NCBI GenBank assembly: GCA_023395555.1
Contig: JAEWYQ010000024.1
Location: 58,524-122,523, forward strand
From: Bacillota bacterium
Lineage (GTDB): Bacteria > Bacillota > Clostridia > Lachnospirales > Lachnospiraceae
Direction: 5' to 3'
DNA: 64,000 bases
This document shows, piece after piece, positions 25,007 to 34,267 of this stretch (its first letter is position 1; the number at the start of each line of letters is the position of its first letter). The notes beneath the pieces were generated by a model. That model saw only the letters and a program-made list of their open reading frames with translations. It ran no database searches and had not been told where the DNA came from. Position numbers and translations under genes: made by a program.

Positions 25007-25972
25007 TCATGGATTAACAACATTACATGGATTTCCTGAAAGCCATGCTCTGAGATTATCTACCGCTATATCCATTAACCTTTGTCTGCTTTCTTTGGGT
25101 GCCCAGGCTATATGAGGAGTTATAATGCAATTAGGCGCTCCATATAACGGATTATCCGCTTTGATTGGTTCCACAGACACGACGTCCAGGCAAGCCGCAT
25201 AAACTTTTCCGCTATTAAGCGCTTCAGCCAGATCCTCCTCTACAATAAGCTGCCCTCTTGATGTGTTGATCAGGATAACCCCATCCTTCATCTTACGGAT
25301 GCTGTTCTGGTTGATCATCCCTTTTGTTTCCGGAAACAGTGGACAATGAAGAGATATTACATCTGATTTGCTCAACAGTTCATCCAGGTCTGCATATTGG
25401 CAGCTATCGGTTTCGTAATCCGTGTTTTTCTTCGTATCATACGCCAATACTTTCATTCCAAAGGCTTGGGCGATCCGGGCCGTATGCCGGCCAATTCGTC
25501 CGAATCCAACAATACCCATAGTCTTGCCGGCCAGCTCCATCAGCGGATAATCCCAGAAACAGAAATCCGGATTGGCCGTCCACCTGCCCTTATGTACTGC
25601 CTCGCTGTGGTGGGCCACATGGTGGCATACCTCTAAAAGCAACGCAAATACAAATTGTGCAACTGCACTTGTTCCATAGGTCGGTATATTGCAAACGGGA
25701 ATGCCTTTTTCCTTCGCTGCAAAGGTGTCAACAACATTGTAGCCGGTGGCCAGAACACCGATATATTTTATATTCGTACAGCGTTCCAGGATTTCTTTGC
25801 TGATTGGCGTCTTATTGGTATATACCACCTCGGCATCGCCAATTCTATCAATAATCATCTCCGGATCATCCGGGGTTCTGTCATATAACGTCAGATCCCC
25901 CAGCGCTTCTATCCCCTCCCAGCTCAAATCGCCGGGATTTTCCGTGTATCCATCTAATATTACAATTTTCAT
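25007..25972 (-). CDS. D-2-hydroxyacid dehydrogenase (NAD-dependent)
   Basis: This 321-residue oxidoreductase interconverts a 2-keto acid and a D-2-hydroxy acid. The Rossmann motif GIVGFGRIGRHTARIAQAFG is near the middle. The catalytic Arg lies in INTSRGQLIVEEDLAEAL, the Glu in CLDVVSVEP and the His in CIITPHIAW, so all three family residues are present. I use the ATG at 25972 with GGAGG five bases upstream; the ORF reaches further but lacks a ribosome site there. It ends the IclR-regulated operon. A role in reducing the keto acid released by the HpcH- or DapA-type lyases is plausible. Confidence 0.93.
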   Translation of the reverse strand: MKIVILDGYTENPGDLSWEGIEALGDLTLYDRTPDDPEMIIDRIGDAEVVYTNKTPISKEILERCTNIKYIGVLATGYNVVDTFAAKEKGIPVCNIPTYGTSAVAQFVFALLLEVCHHVAHHSEAVHKGRWTANPDFCFWDYPLMELAGKTMGIVGFGRIGRHTARIAQAFGMKVLAYDTKKNTDYETDSCQYADLDELLSKSDVISLHCPLFPETKGMINQNSIRKMKDGVILINTSRGQLIVEEDLAEALNSGKVYAACLDVVSVEPIKADNPLYGAPNCIITPHIAWAPKESRQRLMDIAVDNLRAWLSGNPCNVVNP

Positions 25973-26015
25973 AATTCCCTCCATGAAGGCGCTTTGCACC
26001 ACCCTAATTCCATTC

Positions 26016-26459
26016 TTACTGTTCCATCGGAATTTTTACTACTACCTTGCGGTATCTCTCAGGTTCTGTGAGATGGCAGCATGCCTTATGCGCATCATCA
26101 GGAAATAAGATATAGAACATTCCCGGCTGCAGCTCGATATAATTACCGCGGCCTTTCATTATAGCGATATCCCTTTCCGGATCATATTCTTCCGATATTT
26201 GGAGCTGTTGTACCGGAGCCCATTCCAACATTTCTTTACCGGATATCAGCATAATTACATCCACATATTTTTTATGGAATTCAAAAACGCCTTCCTCCGC
26301 CGGATACGTTATCCCCTCCTGAACCATGGAAAAGCCTCTGCCGCATTGATATTTCCCCGCCTGTAAGGTGCTGCTGGAAGTAATAAAATGATATGCCTCC
26401 TCCATTCCCGCTATTAAATTCCTATACAAGTCAAAATTCGTCATTTGATCTATAATCAT
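26016..26459 (-). CDS. YhcH/YjgK/YiaL family protein
   Basis: This 147-residue cupin-like protein contains FHKKYVDVIMLISGKE, then a MLEWAPV segment and MFYILFPDDAHKACCHL with metal-ligand His residues near the C-terminus. Members (YiaL, YhcH, TabA, EbgC) accompany sugar-acid and sialic-acid genes and are thought to act as anomerases or isomerases. The start is at 26459, where ATGA overlaps the aldolase stop, showing translational coupling. The longer open frame to 26597 would lie inside the aldolase gene. Confidence 0.9.
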   Translation of the reverse strand: MIIDQMTNFDLYRNLIAGMEEAYHFITSSSTLQAGKYQCGRGFSMVQEGITYPAEEGVFEFHKKYVDVIMLISGKEMLEWAPVQQLQISEEYDPERDIAIMKGRGNYIELQPGMFYILFPDDAHKACCHLTEPERYRKVVVKIPMEQ

Positions 26460-27268
26460 ATGGATGTTTCCCTTCGGTCGGTCTTTGCTGTATCTCCCAA
26501 CTGCTCTCTGATATACTCGAAATCCGCTCTGAGAGCCTGGATCACTCTTATCATATCCGCATTCCAGATAACAATATTCATGCCCTCTTTTGCCCACCGG
26601 ATTTGATTCTCTATCCCAAGGGATAAGTGATTGCCCACTCCGATATTCTTTGCCCTGCAGCGCTTAATAATTTCGGAAACTGCATGATTCCATTCTTTAT
26701 CCTCATAATCCTCCGGTACGCCCATATTAACCGACAAATCGTGAGGTCCTATGAAAACACCGTCTACATCCGGCACAGAAAGCATGGCATCCAAATTATG
26801 TATCCCATAGGTGGATTCAATGTTTAAAAGCATGATATGGTTATCATTATACGCTTTGAGATACTCTTCTTCTCTCTCGGATAATTTTTCCTCACCATAC
26901 AAGACCTTTTTCAGCTTCTCCCCCTTGAGCGGCCTGTATTTCACAGCTCCTCTCAACGCCTGTACCTGGTCTACAGTCTCCAGATAGGGAGCCAAAATAC
27001 CGCATGCTCCGCCGTCCAGTGCCTTACTGACCTCATAAGGATCCGGGGAAGGGACGCGCACGATGGGAGCAATATTCATCGCTGAAAAGGTTTGACACAT
27101 CCAGGAAACCATAGATCGGTCAAGGGGTATATGCTCTGTATCGATAAATACAAAATCTAAGCCCAATTTTGAAATCTCCCCTATAAATTTGGGATTAGGG
27201 GACGATATCATCGTTCCATACACTTTTTTATTCGTTCTGAATGCCTCTCTTAATTCCTTTTGATTCAT
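26456..27268 (-). CDS. HpcH/HpaI-family class II aldolase
   Basis: This 270-residue TIM-barrel aldolase cleaves 2-keto-3-deoxy or 2,4-dihydroxy acids to pyruvate and an aldehyde with a divalent metal. Family features seen are DFVFIDTEHIPLD with the catalytic His, PIVRVPSPDP with the substrate-binding Arg, and the metal Glu and Asp in LLNIESTYGI and GVFIGPHDLSVNMG. It is preceded by a GGAG site and overlaps the YhcH gene by 4 bases. In this operon it would release pyruvate from a keto-deoxy sugar acid derived from the imported glycan. Confidence 0.92.
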   Translation of the reverse strand: MNQKELREAFRTNKKVYGTMISSPNPKFIGEISKLGLDFVFIDTEHIPLDRSMVSWMCQTFSAMNIAPIVRVPSPDPYEVSKALDGGACGILAPYLETVDQVQALRGAVKYRPLKGEKLKKVLYGEEKLSEREEEYLKAYNDNHIMLLNIESTYGIHNLDAMLSVPDVDGVFIGPHDLSVNMGVPEDYEDKEWNHAVSEIIKRCRAKNIGVGNHLSLGIENQIRWAKEGMNIVIWNADMIRVIQALRADFEYIREQLGDTAKTDRRETSI

Positions 27269-27286
27269 ATTGTTTTCATTCTCCGT

Positions 27287-29623
27287 TTATATGTTTGTTG
27301 TGAATGGTTCTATTGTTCTTTCCACCAGCTTCAATTCTGCCACACAGGGAAATCTGCAGCAGGTGCCCTTTTCCCAAAACAGCTCCAGCCTGCCGGCTTC
27401 CATCATTTCTTTATCAATCCTATAGGTATGAGTAAAGAACTCATCCGTATACTGGTTAAAGTTACAAAAATCATAAATCAGGCTATGGTTGGCATATAGC
27501 TTGATCTGATTTATTTTACCTTCATTTCCCCCATAGGCATTGATATAGGTAACAGTTAAGCTGTAGTCTCTCTTAGCCAGATCGTTGAGTACGAGCTTCA
27601 GCGGGGTTTCATAAAGTACTCCGATACCGGAAATATAATCAATGTGATAGGGCCGCACCTGTCTTTCCATATTCTTCGGGAAATAGGCGCTATGCCTGAA
27701 AGTCTTAACCGGTGAGTGGAGATATCCCAGATCCAGGGGATCCAGTCCATCCGCGATGCGAAAGCTCTCCGGATCTTCAAAATTGTAATATTGACCGTTG
27801 ATGCCGGGATCCTTTTCATTTACCAGGCTCTCCAGTTCATGCTCCATCTCCATATCATCCAAGCGGTTGATTTCTTCAAGCTTGTAAGCCAATAGGGGCA
27901 GATTGGTAACCGGTGAATTAATGCAATCCAAAAACGCTCCTCTTTCTGTGCCCGCTCCAAAATGCCTGTCCGTAGTTGGCTGAAATCCGATCTGCTCAAA
28001 TAAAAGATCACCAAGATGATTGATTTCCTCCTTCAGGGGCTGCGCACAGGAGTGATCTTCGCTCAAGAGATAAAGTGCGCGTTCCAGTCCAGCCCTGCTT
28101 CTATCGAATTCGATGATATCCATGATTCTATGATACAATCCCGTTTCAATCAGCAGCCTTTTTTGAATATAATAGTCAAAATATGCCCTAAGCTTGGCCA
28201 GATTGAAGCGATAGTTTTTAGCTGAATCCGGTATTTTAGAACTCAGATTTTTGAAAATATAATAACACTGGCTCACAGACCGGCTGGTTAAAAGCTGTCC
28301 TTCCAGGTTATCCTCCAATCGCTTTATCCCTCTCATAAAAAACCCGGCATATTCACTATGGAAGAAGAAATTCGCGTATTCCTGCAATATATCATCGGGC
28401 TCCGCATCATTATTAAACTCTAAACCAAGCCACAAGAATTTATTTATGTCATCATTAATTCCCTCGGAATAAGGAATACTCCCAATAAAATAATCCTTAT
28501 ATGCGTTATGACACTTCCTGCTGAACCTGGGGCGAGGGTTAATACACTCCCTTCCTAAGGTGAGCGCCATCGTTTGGTCCCAATAGGGGATTGGATACTG
28601 GCATATGAGAGAATGTGTAATATCAGGGTAATTTCTGATAGGAAACAGTTTTCCAAAGGTCTCATAAAACTCACAGGGATCCAGCTTTGTCCAGGGTGCA
28701 TAAACTACGCCATGAAGCCACTCCGGCTGAGATAATGCCAGTTCTGTAAAATCATCCAGCCATTGCTTCGAAGGGCTCTGCTTTTGAAATGATATCCATA
28801 TCCTGGCTTCAGGGTGATACCTGGCCAGCACTTCCTTCATGGAAGAGCACTCGTCAAAAAACTCCTTCGCTTCCAGGTCTCCCGGATCTCCGCTGGGTAC
28901 CATAAGATGATCAATATAAGGGAAAGCTTTAAAATCCTTTGCAAATCTCTCCAGCATATCCTCCTTTGTCTTGATATCATCATATTCACTTACGGTAGGA
29001 TACCATACCCAGACATCCATACCATAAGACTTGATTTCCCGGCTCAAAAATGAGGCCATTTCATACAAATCCACCTTTTGAAGAACACCGACTTCCTTAT
29101 CATCTGTAATCGGCGGAAGAAGCTCTATGGAGTTTGCTCCAAAGATTGCCAGGTCTCTTATGTACCGGGCAAATATCGCCTTGTCCCAGGCATCATAAGC
29201 GTTTGTCTTATCCCGGTACCCAAGCTGCACACCCCTAAGCTCTTTATCCGGCGACTCCCCTAAGCTTATCTTCACCAGCCTGATCGCCTCTTGGGAGTAT
29301 TCAAAAAGCCTCAGGAGCTTAAACGCGCCATACATCGCGCCTCTGATATCGTGTCCCACAACGGCAATATCCTTCCCTGTGCAAGCAATCCTATATCCAT
29401 CCTTCTTTTGAAAAGGCAGCTTATCCACAAGTTCCTTTAATTCAGGGTCATTGATATCCGCTTCATAATGATCATCTGTCGTGATAATAATACTGTTTTG
29501 ACCTTCCCCGTTCAAGCCAACGGAAATATTACTTCTTTGTAATATCTCTTCCCGCAGGATCAGGGCTGTCTTTTCTATTATGGTATTCCTTATGGAATAT
29601 GCAATATTGATTTCCCGGTACAT
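27287..29623 (-). CDS. alpha-glucuronidase/GH20-like glycoside hydrolase
   Basis: This 778-residue protein has no signal peptide and so is probably cytoplasmic. Residues 1-125 form an alpha/beta domain ending KDIAVVGHDIRGAMYGAF, which is the non-catalytic N-terminal domain shared by GH67, GH84, GH115 and GH20. A barrel follows, starting ELRGVQLGYRDKTNAYDAW and including SIELLPPITDDKE, DVWVWYPTVSEYDD, MVPSGDPGD and RIWISFQKQSP. A C-terminal helical and beta region completes it. The enzyme lies between the binding lipoprotein and the aldolase genes and starts behind a GGAGG site. A hexuronidase or hexosaminidase activity is likely, but the family cannot be fixed from motifs. Confidence 0.7.
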   Translation of the reverse strand: MYREINIAYSIRNTIIEKTALILREEILQRSNISVGLNGEGQNSIIITTDDHYEADINDPELKELVDKLPFQKKDGYRIACTGKDIAVVGHDIRGAMYGAFKLLRLFEYSQEAIRLVKISLGESPDKELRGVQLGYRDKTNAYDAWDKAIFARYIRDLAIFGANSIELLPPITDDKEVGVLQKVDLYEMASFLSREIKSYGMDVWVWYPTVSEYDDIKTKEDMLERFAKDFKAFPYIDHLMVPSGDPGDLEAKEFFDECSSMKEVLARYHPEARIWISFQKQSPSKQWLDDFTELALSQPEWLHGVVYAPWTKLDPCEFYETFGKLFPIRNYPDITHSLICQYPIPYWDQTMALTLGRECINPRPRFSRKCHNAYKDYFIGSIPYSEGINDDINKFLWLGLEFNNDAEPDDILQEYANFFFHSEYAGFFMRGIKRLEDNLEGQLLTSRSVSQCYYIFKNLSSKIPDSAKNYRFNLAKLRAYFDYYIQKRLLIETGLYHRIMDIIEFDRSRAGLERALYLLSEDHSCAQPLKEEINHLGDLLFEQIGFQPTTDRHFGAGTERGAFLDCINSPVTNLPLLAYKLEEINRLDDMEMEHELESLVNEKDPGINGQYYNFEDPESFRIADGLDPLDLGYLHSPVKTFRHSAYFPKNMERQVRPYHIDYISGIGVLYETPLKLVLNDLAKRDYSLTVTYINAYGGNEGKINQIKLYANHSLIYDFCNFNQYTDEFFTHTYRIDKEMMEAGRLELFWEKGTCCRFPCVAELKLVERTIEPFTTNI

Positions 29624-29639
29624 AGATGCCTCCTATAAA

Positions 29640-29660
29640 CCCACCGGCAGAGCCGGTGGG
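29640..29660 (-). terminator. GC-rich stem-loop after binding-protein gene
   Basis: A perfect 9-base stem (CCCACCGGC with GCCGGTGGG) and 3-base loop are followed on the minus strand by TTTATAGG. It lies between the binding-protein stop and the glycosidase start and contributes bases right before the glycosidase ribosome site. It may stabilise or attenuate the transcript. Confidence 0.75.
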
Positions 29661-29677
29661 CCTTTAAGCTTTCCGTA

Positions 29678-31291
29678 TTATTTTCCCTGCAATCTGTTAT
29701 ATGCCTGTTGATAAACAGCCTCCAAATCATTGGCACCCATACCTATGATTTGTTCCACCACCTTATCATAGTCTTCAATGGTGATTTGATTGGTGATCGT
29801 CTGTTCGATTGCCGGAAAGATCACCGGATCAATGGTTAGAATGTAATTATCAACCTTCGCTTTTTCTTCGGGTGTAAAGGGCGGTAAGGATCGGTCAAAC
29901 ACAATACCCTCTTCCGAAGACACAAGTGCAGCACGCTCTAAATGATTTGCCCCGCTAAAGTATTTCTCATTATCATTATCCAGATAGAACGGCAGGTTTG
30001 ACAATCCTCCGCCAAAGCTTTTTAGAAGAGCAGTTAAAGGATTCGCATCGGATTTGAACTGATCTGCATAAGCCGGAATAAATTCAGGCTTTCCGTCTGC
30101 CATCGTATAAGATTTCCCTTCGATTCCCCAATTCGTCATTAAAATGCCTTCTTCAGAATAGCACCAGTCAATATACTCCAATAGCCGGTCCAGGTTCTTG
30201 ACATCCTTCTTGATTACTGTGCCGCGTGTGGTGTAAGGATAAGTTCCTTTCACCGCGCGAGGCTGATTTACCTGATTGTTAAGAAGGGGGATGGCGATAA
30301 ACTTAGCATCCGGATTGGTCTCCTTCAGTGATGTTTCATAATTGGTCAGGAAGCTCATGTTCTCCATGAAAAAGCTGGCTTTTCCCGATGCATATTTTTG
30401 ATCCATGCCGTCCCTTTTCTGTGTTGCATAATCCGGATCCAATAAACCTTCCTTATAGAGCTTTGCAAAATAAATTAACAGATTTCTGAATTCCGGTTTC
30501 GTCGGGCTGTAGATCCAATTGCCCTGGCCATTATCAGCAAGCGGCTCGTAGTACATGCCCTTTGTCTTATTAATATATCCTGTGCCAAAGGGAAATGCAT
30601 TACAGATCAGCAGCTTTTCTGTGCCATCTCTTTCTGTCCATGGATAATTTTCCGGATCCAATTCCTTCAGCTTTTTAAGCATGACATACAATTCATCATA
30701 ATCCTTCGGAAGCTCTGTTAATCCGGTTTGTTTAAACAGATCCTCCCTGACAGAGGGCACCGAATAATCCACAGTAGGATTCTCCCTATAATAGTTCAAG
30801 TAATAGGATTTTCCTTTGCTGCCATCGTCGTTGAGCATAAAAGCGCATTCCTTATCCGGATCCTGCTCCAGATATTTCACATAGTTTGGAAGCTTATCAA
30901 AATAATCGCTGACAGGCAGAAATAAATTTTCCACATCCAAGGACATTAGCTCCGCTTTTACTCCATCCACCAGATCCGGTACATCACCGGCACCTAACTG
31001 GGTCATAACGGTGGAGGCATCGGCAACCTCTATATAATGAAACTCGATGCCAAACTTCTCCTTAATATAATCCAACACCATCGGATCCACCGGCTTGGAA
31101 CCTCTCTCCACTTCAAAAGTAACCAGCTCTCTTTCCTTACCGGACGACCCTGTAGCCGCCGTACCCGCAGCATCCTTATTGGCGGAATTATCTGTACCTT
31201 CTTTACCTTTGCCGCTGCATGCAGCCATTGCTGCGAGCATGCATACACATAGAACTAACGCGCACATCTTTTGAAACCTGTTTCTTCCCAT
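29678..31291 (-). CDS. sugar-binding lipoprotein of ABC transporter (LplA-like)
   Basis: This 537-residue extracellular binding protein has a lipoprotein signal (CMLAAMAACSG, Cys at about 25), then a Lys/Gly/Ser/Thr linker. The mature domain starts ELVTFEVERGSKPVDPMV. It also shows TQLGAGDVPDLVDG, NYPWTERDGTEKLLICNAFPFGTG split over two strands and GTYPYTTRGTVIKK, typical of large LplA/YtcQ-type proteins (over 500 residues). These import pectin-derived or uronide oligosaccharides with LplB/LplC permeases, as found immediately upstream here. A GGAGG site supports the start. Confidence 0.93.
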   Translation of the reverse strand: MGRNRFQKMCALVLCVCMLAAMAACSGKGKEGTDNSANKDAAGTAATGSSGKERELVTFEVERGSKPVDPMVLDYIKEKFGIEFHYIEVADASTVMTQLGAGDVPDLVDGVKAELMSLDVENLFLPVSDYFDKLPNYVKYLEQDPDKECAFMLNDDGSKGKSYYLNYYRENPTVDYSVPSVREDLFKQTGLTELPKDYDELYVMLKKLKELDPENYPWTERDGTEKLLICNAFPFGTGYINKTKGMYYEPLADNGQGNWIYSPTKPEFRNLLIYFAKLYKEGLLDPDYATQKRDGMDQKYASGKASFFMENMSFLTNYETSLKETNPDAKFIAIPLLNNQVNQPRAVKGTYPYTTRGTVIKKDVKNLDRLLEYIDWCYSEEGILMTNWGIEGKSYTMADGKPEFIPAYADQFKSDANPLTALLKSFGGGLSNLPFYLDNDNEKYFSGANHLERAALVSSEEGIVFDRSLPPFTPEEKAKVDNYILTIDPVIFPAIEQTITNQITIEDYDKVVEQIIGMGANDLEAVYQQAYNRLQGK

Positions 31292-31372
31292 AACCTTTTT
31301 ACCTCCTCTTTTTAATAGATTGGTTGAGTAAACCGTATCTCACGGTATCAGCTCCTTAGCTCCCATGATGCT

Positions 31373-32239
31373 CTACCCCTTTATTGCTCCCACTAATGTT
31401 CCCTTGATCAGATATTTTTGAATAAACGGATACAGGGACAGGATAGGTACCAGCGTGACAACAATAATGGCGTATTTTACCGTAGTATCTGAGACATTGC
31501 CGGTAAAGGATTGGGCTACATCTCCTGTAACGCCATTAATAATAAAATTCTTAATAAATACCTGCAAAGGGAAATGATCTCTCAGATATAGTGAAAAATT
31601 AAAGTAGCTATTCCATAAATCAACACTGTAATATAAAAATACGGTAGCAAGGATCGGCTTAGATAATGGCAGAACAATTTTCGCCAGGATTGACAGTTCA
31701 TTTGCTCCGTCAATACGTGCCGACTCAAATAAGGACTCCGGCAATCCTTGAAAAAACGTCCTCATAAGGATCATATTAAATACATTCAATGTACTTATGA
31801 GTAAGGGCGTGATCAGATGTCCCCTTAGCTGGAGCGTTTGAGTTACAATGATATAAGTGGGTACAACGCCGCCGCTGAAAAACATAGTGAGCAATACGAT
31901 CACAGAAAATATTTTTCGCCCGTACAGATTCGGCCTTGATAAGGGAAATGCGCATAAAATTGTAAGTATCATACTCATAAAAACGCCTGCTCCGGCAAAA
32001 CCAATGGTGTTTTTGTATGCCTTAACAAAATCCGGTATTCTGAAAATAGCTTTATAGGAATCCATGTTAAATTTCACAGGAAAAAGAAATGTTTCATTTC
32101 TCATCACTGCAAAGCCATTACTAAAGGAGCTGACAAGCACATACCACAGGGGCAAAAAAAACACCAGACTTAAAGCTCCAAGGAAGATATAATTTAAGAT
32201 ATCGAATATTCTATATGTAATGCTTTCCTTTATTTTCAT
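31373..32239 (-). CDS. carbohydrate ABC transporter permease (LplC/YtcP-like)
   Basis: This membrane protein of 288 residues has six helices and the EAA loop FESARIDGANELSILAKIVLP facing the cytoplasmic ATPase. The N-terminus (SITYRIFDILNYIFLGALS) is typical of LplC/YtcP proteins. It partners with the 32283-33194 permease and the binding lipoprotein encoded after it. The gaps to the neighbouring genes are 43 and 81 bases. No ATPase gene is nearby. Confidence 0.93.
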   Translation of the reverse strand: MKIKESITYRIFDILNYIFLGALSLVFFLPLWYVLVSSFSNGFAVMRNETFLFPVKFNMDSYKAIFRIPDFVKAYKNTIGFAGAGVFMSMILTILCAFPLSRPNLYGRKIFSVIVLLTMFFSGGVVPTYIIVTQTLQLRGHLITPLLISTLNVFNMILMRTFFQGLPESLFESARIDGANELSILAKIVLPLSKPILATVFLYYSVDLWNSYFNFSLYLRDHFPLQVFIKNFIINGVTGDVAQSFTGNVSDTTVKYAIIVVTLVPILSLYPFIQKYLIKGTLVGAIKG

Positions 32240-32282
32240 GTTCGTACTTCCCTTCTTAAATGATACCGAAAGCTTCTATCCT

Positions 32283-33194
32283 CTAAAGAATGGACACTTC
32301 TCCTGTTTTTTTCGTGATATAATTCGTGACCAATAGAAAACATATGTTTATTACATTTTCGAAAAGGCCTATGGCACTGGAATAACCAAACTGCATGCTT
32401 TGAACGCCAATTCTATAGATATACATTGACAGCAAATCAGAAGCAGCCTGATTGGAAGGAGTTTGGAGCATAATTGTCTTATCAAGACTGCTGTTCAAAA
32501 TGCCTCCTATGGCTAAAATAAACATAATTAGTATCGTAGGCATGATGCTTGGCAGGGTAATACTCCAGATCCGTCTGAACCTTGAAGCTCCGTCCACCGT
32601 GGCCGCCTCCATTATCTCCATATCTAATGATGTCAATGCTGCCAAATAGATAATAGAGCTCCATCCGACATTGGACCATATTCCAGTAATAATATAGATA
32701 GGCCGGAACCAGTTGGGATCCAATAAAAAGCTAATTCTGTCTCTTCCTTGATTGTGAAGAAAGGTATTAACCAATCCGCCATTTGACATAAACAAAAATA
32801 CCATGCCGACTATAATGGCGGTGGATACAAAATGAGGGAAATACGAGATCGATTGTACTACTTTCTTATATCTTCTATGTTTTACCTCATTCAGCATGAG
32901 TGCAAATAGGATAGGTAAGGGAAAAGATATAATGATTTGTGTCACATTGAGTATCAGGGTGTTTTTAAAGGCACGCCAGAATAAGGGATCCGCTAAAAAG
33001 CGGTTAAAATATTCCAACCCGACCCAGGGGCTGCCCCATATACCCTTGGAAAATGAGTAATTCTTAAAAGCTAAAACAATGCCTCCCATGGGAAGGTATT
33101 TAAAAACCAGCACGTATGCAAGAGGTACAGCAAGCATTAGATATAGGTATTTACTCTCTTTTATACGTTTTTTAGATATCTTGAACCCAGACAA
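32283..33194 (-). CDS. carbohydrate ABC transporter permease (LplB/YteP-like)
   Basis: This is a 303-residue inner-membrane permease with six helices and the EAA loop MEAATVDGASRFRRIWSITLP. Residues YLPMGGIVLAFKNYSF in the first part are typical of LplB/YteP proteins. Translation appears to begin at a TTG at 33194, with GGTGAG close upstream. No ATG-initiated alternative covers the conserved first helix. It is the first transporter gene after the operator and promoter region at 33251-33307, so it may have its own controlled transcription in addition to readthrough from the DapA-like gene. Confidence 0.92.
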   Translation of the reverse strand: MSGFKISKKRIKESKYLYLMLAVPLAYVLVFKYLPMGGIVLAFKNYSFSKGIWGSPWVGLEYFNRFLADPLFWRAFKNTLILNVTQIIISFPLPILFALMLNEVKHRRYKKVVQSISYFPHFVSTAIIVGMVFLFMSNGGLVNTFLHNQGRDRISFLLDPNWFRPIYIITGIWSNVGWSSIIYLAALTSLDMEIMEAATVDGASRFRRIWSITLPSIMPTILIMFILAIGGILNSSLDKTIMLQTPSNQAASDLLSMYIYRIGVQSMQFGYSSAIGLFENVINICFLLVTNYITKKTGEVSIL

Positions 33195-33221
33195 TATCTC
33201 ACCAGCCTTTCAGATAGATAA

Positions 33222-33236
33222 AGAAAACGCTTTTAT
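33222..33236 (-). promoter_or_regulatory. cre-like catabolite repression site
   Basis: On the minus strand ATAAAAGCGTTTTCT fits the Gram-positive cre consensus WTGNAANCGNWNNCW with one mismatch. It lies in the transcribed leader between the promoter and the permease start, a position from which CcpA can block elongation. Confidence 0.45.
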
Positions 33237-33250
33237 ATGTTCTATATTAC

Positions 33251-33263
33251 GGAACATCGTTCT
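33251..33263. promoter_or_regulatory. IclR operator, copy 1
   Basis: GGAACATCGTTCT within TTACGGAACATCGTTCTTAT is an imperfect palindrome nearly identical to the site at 34268-34280. It starts about 15 bases downstream of the -10 box of the permease promoter, in a repressing position. Confidence 0.75.
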
Positions 33264-33278
33264 TATTTTTACAGGTAA

Positions 33279-33307
33279 ATTATAGCATGGCTGAAATTTT
33301 GTGTCAA
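33279..33307 (-). promoter_or_regulatory. consensus sigma-A promoter of the permease operon
   Basis: Perfect TTGACA (33302-33307) and TATAAT (33279-33284) boxes on the minus strand are 17 bases apart, 85 bases before the permease start. The operator at 33251-33263 follows. Confidence 0.85.
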
Positions 33308-33321
33308 TAGATTTTTGTTGC

Positions 33322-34242
33322 TTAGAAGGATAACAGTTCCTTACCTGCCCACAAGGATAATTCGTTTAACTGTTCTATTTCCATCCTGCAGCTTGCTTTA
33401 AAAGCTGCTTTATCCCGTACCCTGCTGAAGGTTTCTATGGGAACTCCCCGAAGGGATAAGCTGTATTTTGCATTAACCGGATAGTGCTGATATTCAGCCA
33501 GGGAACAGCATCCGATAAATTGCTGGATCAATTGCGCTTTTACGGGCTCCGCTTCAAAATGCTCACAAAGCCATACATAGAATTCGGGATGAAAGTTTGC
33601 CATAACACCACTGAAACCACTTGCCCCCATTTTCAAGCTCTGCAGCAAGGTGGCGCTGTTGGCGTTAAACAGCTTTATGCCTGCAGCCTTTGTCAGCTTT
33701 AATTTTTCCTCTATCTGCTCTAAATCACAGCAGGTGTCTTTTATGAATTGAAATCTCCCCGTGCTGATACACCATTCCAGAACTTTGGGTGTTAAGGTTC
33801 TCTTGTAAGGATGAGGGCATTCATAAATTCCCAGCGGCACTCCCGGAAATGCCTCAAGAAACTGTCCCATTCTTTCCGTCAGGATATCATCTGATTCTTC
33901 CGCCTTTGCAAAGCGATTCGGAAGTATCACATAAGCCTTCACACCTTCACACATCATTTCTTCTGCATCCCGAAGCTGTTCTTCCAGTGTATCCGCGGTA
34001 TGACCGGATGTCACTACCTGCATATCCTTTGATACATTTCTTGTGATAAAACGGATCAATTCCTTTTTTTCTTCTCTGCTTAAATGAAACATTTCACTGG
34101 ACTGACATACGGCAAATACTCCGGCAACTCCCTTTTCATCATAAAACTCAAGGAGCTTTTCAATCCCCTTATAGTCAATCTTATCCTTGTCTGTAAAAGG
34201 TGTGATCATAGTAGGCCATACACCATTTTTAATATTCTCCAT
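33322..34242 (-). CDS. DapA-like dihydrodipicolinate synthase/N-acetylneuraminate lyase family protein
   Basis: This 306-residue Schiff-base aldolase-fold protein begins NIKNGVWPTMITPFTDKD. The Schiff-base Lys is at about 168 in FQFIKDTCC and the catalytic Tyr at about 140 in LGIYECPHP. SSEMFHLSREEKKELI and GASGFSGVMANFHPEFY are further family features. Family members condense or cleave pyruvate with an aldehyde, or dehydrate keto-deoxy sugar acids. Because it lies first in an operon with an HpcH aldolase and a 2-hydroxyacid dehydrogenase, action on a sugar acid is more likely than lysine synthesis. Its promoter carries the best IclR operator. Confidence 0.9.
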   Translation of the reverse strand: MENIKNGVWPTMITPFTDKDKIDYKGIEKLLEFYDEKGVAGVFAVCQSSEMFHLSREEKKELIRFITRNVSKDMQVVTSGHTADTLEEQLRDAEEMMCEGVKAYVILPNRFAKAEESDDILTERMGQFLEAFPGVPLGIYECPHPYKRTLTPKVLEWCISTGRFQFIKDTCCDLEQIEEKLKLTKAAGIKLFNANSATLLQSLKMGASGFSGVMANFHPEFYVWLCEHFEAEPVKAQLIQQFIGCCSLAEYQHYPVNAKYSLSLRGVPIETFSRVRDKAAFKASCRMEIEQLNELSLWAGKELLSF

Positions 34243-34267
34243 GTCGCTCTCCTTTGTTCTTCATTAC

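Noticed and set aside
25007..25009. TGA in the 2-hydroxyacid dehydrogenase read as selenocysteine
   Set aside because: The protein already ends at the normal family C-terminus, no SECIS-like hairpin follows the TGA closely, and the local selD gene is defunct.
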